Shown: in pieces, positions 17,419 through 26,018 of the stretch
How the letters are laid out: each line of letters begins with the position of its first letter
How positions within the stretch are numbered: position 1 is the first letter of the stretch
From: Candidatus Thioglobus sp.
GTDB lineage: Bacteria > Pseudomonadota > Gammaproteobacteria > PS1 > Pseudothioglobaceae
DNA: 40,963 nt
Assembly: GCF_028599055.1 (NCBI RefSeq)
Contig: NZ_JAQRMS010000002.1
Coordinates: 1-40,963 of the forward strand
Direction: 5' to 3'
Notes under the pieces: generated by a model
Told to the model about the DNA's origin: nothing
Seen by the model: only the letters and a program-made list of their open reading frames with translations
The model's database searches: none
Program-made: the position numbers and the translations under genes

Positions 17419-17733
17419 ATGCAAGATTTAACCCCAATAGCGCTTCAGGCCCATCTAAAAAATCATTCTCCTCTATTATTGGATGTAAGAGAACAGTGGG
17501 AATGGGATAAATGCCATTTTGATACAGCGCGATTATTACCCATGGGGCAAATTATGGCAAATGTTGATAGTCTTGATAAAACAGCAGAAGTAGTAGTTTT
17601 TTGCCACCACGGCATTCGCTCTATGCAAGTGGCGCGTTATTTTGAAATGCTAGGGTTTGAAAAGGTGATTAATTTAAAAGGTGGTATTGACGCTTGGGCT
17701 AAAACGATTGACGATTCAATGAGCTTATACTAA
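17419..17733 (+). CDS. Single-domain rhodanese-like protein
   Basis: A 104-residue rhodanese from the ATG at 17419; the ORF track starts 30 nt earlier at a TTG inside the VWA gene. The active-site loop FCHHGIRSM carries the catalytic cysteine near residue 62, and LLDVREQWEWDKCH near the N-terminus and GGIDAWA near the C-terminus are typical. Rhodaneses carry sulfane sulfur as a cysteine persulfide. It starts 2 bp after the VWA gene and its last 9 bp overlap the convergent rlmB. The partner is unknown; sulfur delivery to a metal centre handled by the upstream proteins is one inference. Confidence 0.9.
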   Translation: MQDLTPIALQAHLKNHSPLLLDVREQWEWDKCHFDTARLLPMGQIMANVDSLDKTAEVVVFCHHGIRSMQVARYFEMLGFEKVINLKGGIDAWAKTIDDSMSLY

Positions 17734-18468
17734 CCGCTGACGACTAGCCTCAAATAAGCTAATACCTGTGGCAACTGATACATTTAAACTTTCCACATTA
17801 CCTTGCATGGGAATCAGTGCCAATTGATCACAAGATTGCTTGGTTAACTTACGTAAACCCTTGCCTTCAGTGCCCATAATCAGTGCAGTAGGTGTGGTTA
17901 GATCAATTTGATAAATTGAGGTTTGGGTGGAGCCATCCAAACCAACCACCCAGATATCTTCTTGCTGTAAGGCTTTAATGGTTCTAGCTAAGTTAGTTAC
18001 CTGGAAGATTTTTAACTGATTTAGTGCGCCTGCTGAGGTTTTGTGCACTAAGGCGTTAATCGGTGCTGAGCCATCTTTATTAATCACCACACAATCAACA
18101 CCAGCAGCATTAGCACTGCGCAAACAAGCGCCCAGGTTTCTAGGGTCTTGAATAGAATCTAAAATCAAAATAAGCCCTGCATGATCCAGTTTGGAAACAT
18201 AGGTAATCAGCTCATCTTGATTGGGCAGGGTGGGTAGTAGTATTTCTGCCGCCACACCCTGGTGAGTTTGGTTTTTAGTTAATTTATCAAGCTGTTGCTT
18301 GTTGGATTTCTCTACTCGAATGCCCAGTTGGCTTAACTGTGCGTTAATTTGTCCAATGCGCTTATCATTACGATTATCCAAGGTAAATACTTTAACAAAA
18401 CCTTCGGGCGCCGCCTCAAGCTGAGCTTGTATGGCATGAAAGCCAAAAATAGTAATGGTTTTAGACAT
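17725..18468 (-). CDS. rlmB: 23S rRNA (guanosine(2251)-2'-O)-methyltransferase RlmB
   Basis: A 247-residue SPOUT (TrmH/SpoU) methyltransferase. An N-terminal substrate-binding domain is followed by the knotted catalytic domain with LDSIQDPRNLGACLRSANA (about 108-126), MGTEGKGLR and the C-terminal motif LNVSVATGISLFE. RlmB 2'-O-methylates G2251 in the peptidyl transferase P loop. It is 2 bp downstream of surA in a lptD-surA-rlmB run. In E. coli rlmB follows rnr; here rnr lies about 8 kb away on the other strand, so the genes are near but rearranged. Confidence 0.93.
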   Translation of the reverse strand: MSKTITIFGFHAIQAQLEAAPEGFVKVFTLDNRNDKRIGQINAQLSQLGIRVEKSNKQQLDKLTKNQTHQGVAAEILLPTLPNQDELITYVSKLDHAGLILILDSIQDPRNLGACLRSANAAGVDCVVINKDGSAPINALVHKTSAGALNQLKIFQVTNLARTIKALQQEDIWVVGLDGSTQTSIYQIDLTTPTALIMGTEGKGLRKLTKQSCDQLALIPMQGNVESLNVSVATGISLFEASRQRLV

Positions 18469-18470
18469 GA

Positions 18471-19358
18471 TTAAAGCTTATGGTCAAAGATTTCAATATA
18501 GGCATCTTGTCTGAGTTTATTAATCCAACTCTTAAAATAAACATTTTCTTTTTGACGCATGAGTGCCGCCTTGATATTGCGTAAATGCTGATCCACTTCA
18601 CGGCTTTCAATAACCTTAATCAAACGCCAGCCATTGCCAACCTTAAACGGCTTAGAGGCCTCATTAAGCGCCAAACTGTCAATAACATTGGTAAATTCTT
18701 TGGGAAGGCGACTGCTGACCAGCCAGCCTGACTCACCCCCATTTTTGTAAGATTCATCCTGAGAATGTAGCTTAGCCATCGCAGAGAATGACTCACCTTG
18801 CTCAATTTTATTGGCCAAATCAGTTAAAAAATCTTTTATCAATTCATCTTCAGATTGTAACAAAGAGTCAGTTTTATCAATACTGCTAATGGCAATTTGC
18901 GCAATGCGAATTTGCTTAACTAAGTCATTTTCACTAGCTGGATTATCCGTTAACGCTTGATCAATTTCCACTTGAGTGAGTGATAACTTTGCCTTGCTGT
19001 TAATCAATTCTTTCAGGGCGTTTAGCGACAGCTTTTGCTTAATATCTTTCATCACGCGGCCAAAGGCTGAACTAGCCTGAAGCTGTTTAAGGCTTAATGA
19101 ATTTTGCTGGGCAACACGCTTTAACATATTGTTAATAGCCAAAGGGTTTGGCTTAATGCCCAGTTGCGTTACTTTATCCATTTGCAGCACTGTATCTATT
19201 TGATGGTTAACCGCTGCTAATTTTGCCGCTTTAGAATTAGCTTTTACAGTAATCGCATCATAAGTGATCAATTCATCATTCACAATCGCAACAATACTAT
19301 TGGGCGCCGCCACAACATTTAAAGAAATGACTAATGCCAATAAAGGAAGTTTTTTCAT
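18471..19358 (-). CDS. surA: SurA-type periplasmic chaperone/peptidyl-prolyl isomerase, short form
   Basis: A 295-residue exported protein with signal peptide MKKLPLLALVISLNVVAA. The SurA N-terminal chaperone domain follows (SIVAIVNDELITYDAI), with one parvulin domain (about residues 145-250, SQDESYKNGGESGWL) and a C-terminal helix. E. coli SurA has 428 residues and two parvulin domains, so one is missing. SurA escorts outer-membrane proteins to BamA, and LptD, encoded 1 bp upstream, is a known major client. The genomic neighbourhood rather than length makes the SurA call firm. Confidence 0.88.
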   Translation of the reverse strand: MKKLPLLALVISLNVVAAPNSIVAIVNDELITYDAITVKANSKAAKLAAVNHQIDTVLQMDKVTQLGIKPNPLAINNMLKRVAQQNSLSLKQLQASSAFGRVMKDIKQKLSLNALKELINSKAKLSLTQVEIDQALTDNPASENDLVKQIRIAQIAISSIDKTDSLLQSEDELIKDFLTDLANKIEQGESFSAMAKLHSQDESYKNGGESGWLVSSRLPKEFTNVIDSLALNEASKPFKVGNGWRLIKVIESREVDQHLRNIKAALMRQKENVYFKSWINKLRQDAYIEIFDHKL

Positions 19359-19359
19359 A

Positions 19360-21543
19360 TTATAAATTGTCTAAATCTGCTAAATAATTTGGCACTTCAT
19401 CTTCAAGACGTCTGGCTAAACTCGGTGATGTGGTTGCCAAGCCTTTAAGCACTAACTCAAAGTTAGTGACGTAATCATAGTCATTATTGCCCATGTACTT
19501 CTTAAAGTGCGCTAAACGCAGTGCCCAGCAGCAAGATTCATAAGCAATACCGGTGGTTTCTTTATTAGTGATTGAATCAGTGACAGACCTGTTAACACCT
19601 GCAAATACATGGATATTTTGCGTAACAGGGTATGCACCATATATTTCGGCCGTTTTATTGGTTCCGTCGTAATGATGCGCCAAAGTTAAGAATTTTCTTG
19701 GATTAAGAATATAGCTCATTGAGCTGTCACGCTTGTCAATTTTGTTGGTTTCTGGATCGTACTCTAAAGAATTATTAAAGCTAAAGTTATCAAAGCTTGC
19801 ATTGGCCGATAGGGCTATATCTGAATATTTTCTCGTACCACCATTAGTGGTTATAGCATCACCATAAAAAGTTTGTGCAGACTTTAAGCTTAAGTAAGTT
19901 TCACCGGTTTCTTCATCAATGAAGTCTGATTCCAAACCGGCGGTTAAATCGTTGGCTTTTCCAATTCGATCAATACCAGTATATTTCTTGCCTGAGAACA
20001 AGCCCTCATACGAATTACTTTTACTTTCGGAGTCAAAATTAACACTTGGATCAGCTTTACTTGGTGTGTAATTGTAAGCCAATCTTGGGGTTAGAGTTTG
20101 AATCAAATCTGTACCAAATAAATTAATCTCTCGCTCTAAGAATAATTTAGAATCAAGACCGGCGCTATAAATTGAACGTGACTCATCAGCAGCATTATCA
20201 AGTGCATAATCCGTTGTTGATACACTTAACTTTGGTGTTAGCGAGTAAGCGTTGGTGGCAATAGATCGGCTAAAGTCAGCCTGTGCATGAGTTCTAACGC
20301 CTGTTTTTTTGTCAGATGTGTTGCCGTCTTTATGCTTAAACTTGGTACTTGCCAATGATAAATCCATTTGGCGACCGTCTAGCCCTGCAAAGCCTTTTGA
20401 AATTGATAACTCAGGTGCTCTGGTGTACTTCGCGCTACCACCATTAATCAATTGCTCACTCTCGGCAAATACAGCAGCGTTCAAATTATTTTCATCGTCA
20501 CTGTAAGTTAAATCAATGTGTGAGTTAAGTGCTGATGCAGATGTATTAGTATGTGCAATATCTTTAAAATAATTTTGATCAGAGACACGCTTAGTGCTAA
20601 TACTTAAGTCAGTATTGGCGTTTAATGCAAGATCTACTTGTGAATTTAACAACCAGCGCTTATTATTAGTAATATCATCCTCATTTAAGTAGTGACCTTC
20701 AATTTCAAAACGACCCTCATCGGTATATTGATTAGCAGCGATTAGTTGACGATACTTACCCTCTACAACACTACCGCGACTAGACAACTGATTAAGCGTT
20801 AACAAGAAATCACGATCTGGGGCGATATTAAAATAATAAGGAATTCTAACTTGGTAGTTATTATCATTGCCAGCAACTGACTCATCATAGCTACCAAATC
20901 CAGGTGCTAAAAAGCCAGATCCACGACCTTCAAGTACCCATTCATGGTGTGGCGCATAAAACACTGGAACGCCTAAAAATTCAACCACCACATCGCTAGC
21001 AACACCGCGATTGGTATCAGAGTTAAGCGTAATTTGATCCGCCTTCATTTGCCAATCAGTATTGCCTAGTGGGCATAAAGAATACGCAACAGAATCAAAC
21101 ACTTGCTCTGTACCATCATTACTAACTTGTCCGGCCTGGCCGTTTATTTTACTCTCGGGGTAGTGGAATTTAACCTGCTCTAAAGTTGTGTAAGTTCTGT
21201 CACCTTGCTTTTTAACGACTGCACGATCACCCACAAACATTAACTCATGATCTTGATAGCTCACCTGACCTTTGGCTGTAGAAGTTTTATCAGATTTTTT
21301 AATTACCACTTCATCGGCTGCTAAATAATAATCACGCGAATTAAGCGATACATTGCCTGTCAATAAGTAAGTATCGCTTTTAGTGATCTCGCTGCGCTCA
21401 GCCAAGACGTCTAATGCATCAGAATTACTTAAAACTTGTTTAGGAAAGAGTAGGCGGGAGTCTTGGCAGTTAACCCCATAGTCTTGAGCACTAACACCGG
21501 CAGAAAACAAAATCAATGAACACAGGGCAAGTGGCTTTTTCAT
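19360..21543 (-). CDS. lptD: LPS-assembly protein LptD
   Basis: The outer-membrane translocon that places lipopolysaccharide in the outer leaflet, working with LptE. From the ATG at 21543 (MKKPLALCSLILFSAGVSAQ, a signal peptide) the product has 727 residues. The ORF track begins 63 nt earlier at 21606, which would bury the signal peptide. An N-terminal OstA/LptA-like domain (about 35-155) precedes the beta barrel. The disulfide cysteines are conserved: Cys26, Cys156 and the Cys671-Cys672 pair (ESCCWALRL), matching the E. coli C31/C173/C724/C725 layout. It is the first gene of lptD-surA-rlmB and divergent from hflK. Confidence 0.95.
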   Translation of the reverse strand: MKKPLALCSLILFSAGVSAQDYGVNCQDSRLLFPKQVLSNSDALDVLAERSEITKSDTYLLTGNVSLNSRDYYLAADEVVIKKSDKTSTAKGQVSYQDHELMFVGDRAVVKKQGDRTYTTLEQVKFHYPESKINGQAGQVSNDGTEQVFDSVAYSLCPLGNTDWQMKADQITLNSDTNRGVASDVVVEFLGVPVFYAPHHEWVLEGRGSGFLAPGFGSYDESVAGNDNNYQVRIPYYFNIAPDRDFLLTLNQLSSRGSVVEGKYRQLIAANQYTDEGRFEIEGHYLNEDDITNNKRWLLNSQVDLALNANTDLSISTKRVSDQNYFKDIAHTNTSASALNSHIDLTYSDDENNLNAAVFAESEQLINGGSAKYTRAPELSISKGFAGLDGRQMDLSLASTKFKHKDGNTSDKKTGVRTHAQADFSRSIATNAYSLTPKLSVSTTDYALDNAADESRSIYSAGLDSKLFLEREINLFGTDLIQTLTPRLAYNYTPSKADPSVNFDSESKSNSYEGLFSGKKYTGIDRIGKANDLTAGLESDFIDEETGETYLSLKSAQTFYGDAITTNGGTRKYSDIALSANASFDNFSFNNSLEYDPETNKIDKRDSSMSYILNPRKFLTLAHHYDGTNKTAEIYGAYPVTQNIHVFAGVNRSVTDSITNKETTGIAYESCCWALRLAHFKKYMGNNDYDYVTNFELVLKGLATTSPSLARRLEDEVPNYLADLDNL

Positions 21544-21677
21544 ACGAGCAATCGGTTTTTCAAATTCATTTATTTTAACACCAACCAGTGAATAAATAGC
21601 CAGCATATATTAGTTACATAGCGCTGTGTTTATTTGGGTAAAATAACTCAGGTTTTAATAATAATGGAAGCATATAA

Positions 21678-22841
21678 ATGGCTTGGAACGACAATAGTAA
21701 CAATCAAAATCCTTGGGGTGGCGATAACCAAACACCACCTGAATTGGACGAGGTGATTAAAGAATTTAAAAATAAATTTAACGGTGCATTCGGCTCAAAG
21801 AAATCTGGCGATAACACCACCCCGCAAGCACCCAAGGGAAGTGTTAAATTTATTGTAATGGTTGCCGTGCTGGTTTGGATGTTATCAGGCATCTATATTA
21901 TCGATCCAGCCGAAAAAGGTATTGTATTGCGCTTTGGTGCCTTTCAAGAAGAAACTGGTCAAGGTCCTCATTGGCACCTGCCGTTTCCGATTGAAACCGT
22001 TAATCGCATTAACGTAGAGCAAATTAGAACCGCAGAAATTGGCTATCGTAATGTAGTTAAAGGCAGTCGTCGTATGGGTGGTAATGTTTCTTCGGAATCA
22101 ATCATGCTAACCAAAGACGAAAACATGATTGATGCAAAGTTTGCAGTTCAATATAAAGTCAATGATGCACAAGCCTATTTATTTAATGTGGCCAATCCAG
22201 ACACAACACTTCGCCAGGTGGCTGAAAGTGCGATTCGCCAGGTTGTTGGTAAAAATACCATGGATTACATTCTAACTGAAGGTCGTGTTAATATTGCTGA
22301 TAGCATTAAAGAGCGCTCTCAAGAATTGCTTGATTTATACAAAACTGGTTTATTTATTACCACCGTTAATATGCAAGATGCACAACCACCTGAACAGGTG
22401 CAAGCAGCATTTTCTGATGCAGTTAAAGCGCGTGAAGATAAGCAACGTTTAATTAACGAAGCGCAAACTTATGCCAACGATATTTTGCCAAAATCTCGTG
22501 GTTTGGCAGCAAGACTATTAGAAGAATCTAGAGCTTACAAATCAGAAGTTGTGTCAAAATCTGAAGGTGAATCAGCTCGATTTAATCAAATCTTAGCAGA
22601 ATATGAAAAAGCGCCAGAAGTTACTAGAGAGCGTCTATATCGTGAAACCATGGAGGGTGTATTAGCTGCTACCAGTAAAGTAGTAGTTGATTCAAGCGCC
22701 AATTCAATGATGTATTTACCCATTGATAAATTAATTAGCGCCAAACAATCTAACACTCAAATTACTATTCAAGAATCAGCCGGACAGGCAGAAAACCCGA
22801 ATAATGTTAGAAATGTTTTCCGTAACAGAGGAGTAAGATAA
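21678..22841 (+). CDS. hflK: FtsH protease modulator HflK
   Basis: A 387-residue SPFH/band 7 protein. The N-terminus is Asn/Gly rich and cytoplasmic, one transmembrane helix spans residues 56-75, and the periplasmic band 7 domain starts with IIDPAEKGIVLRFGAF. A long helical region follows. HflK and HflC form a large cage around FtsH that limits its access to membrane substrates. GGAAG-like GGAAG is present as ATGGAAG about 7 nt before the ATG, a good ribosome binding site. Its stop overlaps the hflC start (TAATG). Confidence 0.95.
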   Translation: MAWNDNSNNQNPWGGDNQTPPELDEVIKEFKNKFNGAFGSKKSGDNTTPQAPKGSVKFIVMVAVLVWMLSGIYIIDPAEKGIVLRFGAFQEETGQGPHWHLPFPIETVNRINVEQIRTAEIGYRNVVKGSRRMGGNVSSESIMLTKDENMIDAKFAVQYKVNDAQAYLFNVANPDTTLRQVAESAIRQVVGKNTMDYILTEGRVNIADSIKERSQELLDLYKTGLFITTVNMQDAQPPEQVQAAFSDAVKAREDKQRLINEAQTYANDILPKSRGLAARLLEESRAYKSEVVSKSEGESARFNQILAEYEKAPEVTRERLYRETMEGVLAATSKVVVDSSANSMMYLPIDKLISAKQSNTQITIQESAGQAENPNNVRNVFRNRGVR

Positions 22842-23698
22842 TGCAAAAATTAGGATTAATTATTGTTGCAGCAGCGTTCTTTGTTTTAAGTTCAGCGCTT
22901 TATACCGTAGACGAAACTCAAACAGCCATCAAATTACGCCTAGGTGAAATTGTTAGTGTTGAAAAAGAACCGGGTCTTAAATTTAAAATGCCATTTGTTA
23001 ATAACGTGGTTAAGTTTGATGATCGTGTACAAACATTAGATGCGCCTTCAGAGCGTTTTTTAACCGGCGAAAAGAAAAACGTTATTGTTGACTCGTATGT
23101 CAAATGGCGCATTGTTGATGCAGAGCAGTTTTATAAGTCAACCGGTGGTAATTTAGCCCGTACTAACAATCGTCTAGCTCAGATCATTAAAACCGGCCTT
23201 AAGAGTGAGTTTTCAAAACGCACCATTGCTGACGTTGTCTCCGGTGAGCGTAGCGAAATCATGAGCAACATTGCCACACTAGCCAAAAAAGACATTAGTG
23301 AATTTGGTATTGAAATTGTTGATGTGCGTATTAAGCGTATTGACTTGTCTCAAGAAGTATCAAACTCTGTTTATCGTCGTATGCAAGCAGAACGACAGCG
23401 TGTGGCTAAAGAGTTTAGATCAAAAGGTGCAGAAGAGGCCGAAGTTATTCGCGCAGCAGCTGACAAAGAAAGAACCATTATTCTAGCGGATGCTTACCGT
23501 GATTCAGAGATTATTCGAGGTGAAGGTGATGCAATATCAGCAAGCAATTACGCTAAAGCGTATAGTAAAAATGCTGATTTTTATTCATTCCACCGTTCAT
23601 TAGAATCGTACAAAAAATCATTTTCTAATCAAAATGACATTATGGTGTTAAACCCAAATACGGAGTTTTTCCGTCACTTCAATCCAGCCGTTAAATAA
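22841..23698 (+). CDS. hflC: FtsH protease modulator HflC
   Basis: The 285-residue partner of HflK, with an N-terminal anchor (about residues 4-20) and a band 7 domain beginning YTVDETQTAIKLRLGEIV. Other family signatures are VSGERSEIM and the helical KEFRSKGAEEAEVIRAAADKE. It lies in the order hflK-hflC-hisZ-purA-rnr, 6 bp before hisZ. E. coli has yjeT in place of hisZ and an nsrR gene between purA and rnr; neither occurs here. Confidence 0.95.
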   Translation: MQKLGLIIVAAAFFVLSSALYTVDETQTAIKLRLGEIVSVEKEPGLKFKMPFVNNVVKFDDRVQTLDAPSERFLTGEKKNVIVDSYVKWRIVDAEQFYKSTGGNLARTNNRLAQIIKTGLKSEFSKRTIADVVSGERSEIMSNIATLAKKDISEFGIEIVDVRIKRIDLSQEVSNSVYRRMQAERQRVAKEFRSKGAEEAEVIRAAADKERTIILADAYRDSEIIRGEGDAISASNYAKAYSKNADFYSFHRSLESYKKSFSNQNDIMVLNPNTEFFRHFNPAVK

Positions 23699-23704
23699 AG
23701 CATT

Positions 23705-24658
23705 ATGAACACCTGGCAGCTACCTGAAGGCATTGATGAACTAACGCATGATCAAGCATTAACGTTTGAACTATTGCGTCGCTCATTGATCGATCTATAT
23801 ACTGATAAAGGCTATGGACTAGTTATTCCACCAATGGTGGAGCATGTTGATTCGTTACTATTAACCAGTGATGCGGTTAATGAAAAAACCTTTAAATTTT
23901 TAGATCCGGCCAGTGGCAAAATGTTGGGTGTTCATGCGGATATTACCCCGCAAATTGCCCGAATTGACGCAAAGCGTGCCAGTAACAATATTGAGAAATA
24001 TTGCTACATCAATGCCATTTTGCAAACCAGTGCAACGGATTTTTACGATTCTCGCTCGCCCATTCAGGCGGGTGCAGAGTTGTACGGCTCGCACGATATT
24101 AGCGCTGATGTTGAAGTGATTAGCTTAATGCTTGAAAGTTTAAAGTTATTGTCAATTGATCAAGTTGTGATTAGCCTGGGCAATGTTGCTATTTTTGACG
24201 CTTTAATTGAAAGTGAAAATATGACAGAGGCTCAGGCTAACGAGTTGCGACAGATTTTTGCACATCGTTCAACGCCTGATTTGGACGTCTTTGTTGCTAA
24301 CACAACCTTGGTTAACGCCGATTTATTCAAAGCGCTTATGGCGCTTGAGGGTGATGCTAATGTACTTAATCAAGCAATGGATTTGTTTAACGCTTTTCCA
24401 GCAGCACAAGCAGCGATTAAAGACTTGCAAGCCATTGATCAACAACTTCAAGATCAAGGCGTTCAGCTTCATTATGATTTAGCTGAACTACAAACCTATG
24501 AATATCATACAGGCGTGGTATTCTCAGCTTATAACGAGAACTACTCTAAGGCACTCGCTCAAGGTGGTCGTTATAACGGCATTGGTGAATCATTCGGCCA
24601 ATCAAGAGCAGCCACAGGATTTTCATTTGATTTGAAATTTTTATCTCAATCAAAATAA
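23705..24658 (+). CDS. hisZ: ATP phosphoribosyltransferase regulatory subunit HisZ
   Basis: A 317-residue catalytic-core homologue of histidyl-tRNA synthetase that lacks the C-terminal anticodon-binding domain. It begins with the class II synthetase-like LPEGIDELT and contains DITPQIARIDA (motif 2 region) and GGRYNGIGE (motif 3 region). HisZ pairs with a short-form HisG to make the first enzyme of histidine synthesis, so a short hisG is expected elsewhere in the genome. The tRNA synthetase role is unlikely because of length and missing domain. Confidence 0.92.
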   Translation: MNTWQLPEGIDELTHDQALTFELLRRSLIDLYTDKGYGLVIPPMVEHVDSLLLTSDAVNEKTFKFLDPASGKMLGVHADITPQIARIDAKRASNNIEKYCYINAILQTSATDFYDSRSPIQAGAELYGSHDISADVEVISLMLESLKLLSIDQVVISLGNVAIFDALIESENMTEAQANELRQIFAHRSTPDLDVFVANTTLVNADLFKALMALEGDANVLNQAMDLFNAFPAAQAAIKDLQAIDQQLQDQGVQLHYDLAELQTYEYHTGVVFSAYNENYSKALAQGGRYNGIGESFGQSRAATGFSFDLKFLSQSK

Positions 24659-24683
24659 CCATTATTAAAAACACATTAAATAG

Positions 24684-26015
<1,332 letters not shown>

Positions 26016-26018
26016 TTT

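Noticed and set aside
23705-24658. hisZ between hflC and purA as an unusual insertion
   Set aside because: As far as I recall, hflK-hflC-hisZ-purA-type orders are common outside the enterobacteria, so it is ordinary.
23705-24658. Calling this gene histidyl-tRNA synthetase (hisS)
   Set aside because: It has only the catalytic-core homologue of 317 residues and lacks the anticodon-binding domain, so HisZ fits better.
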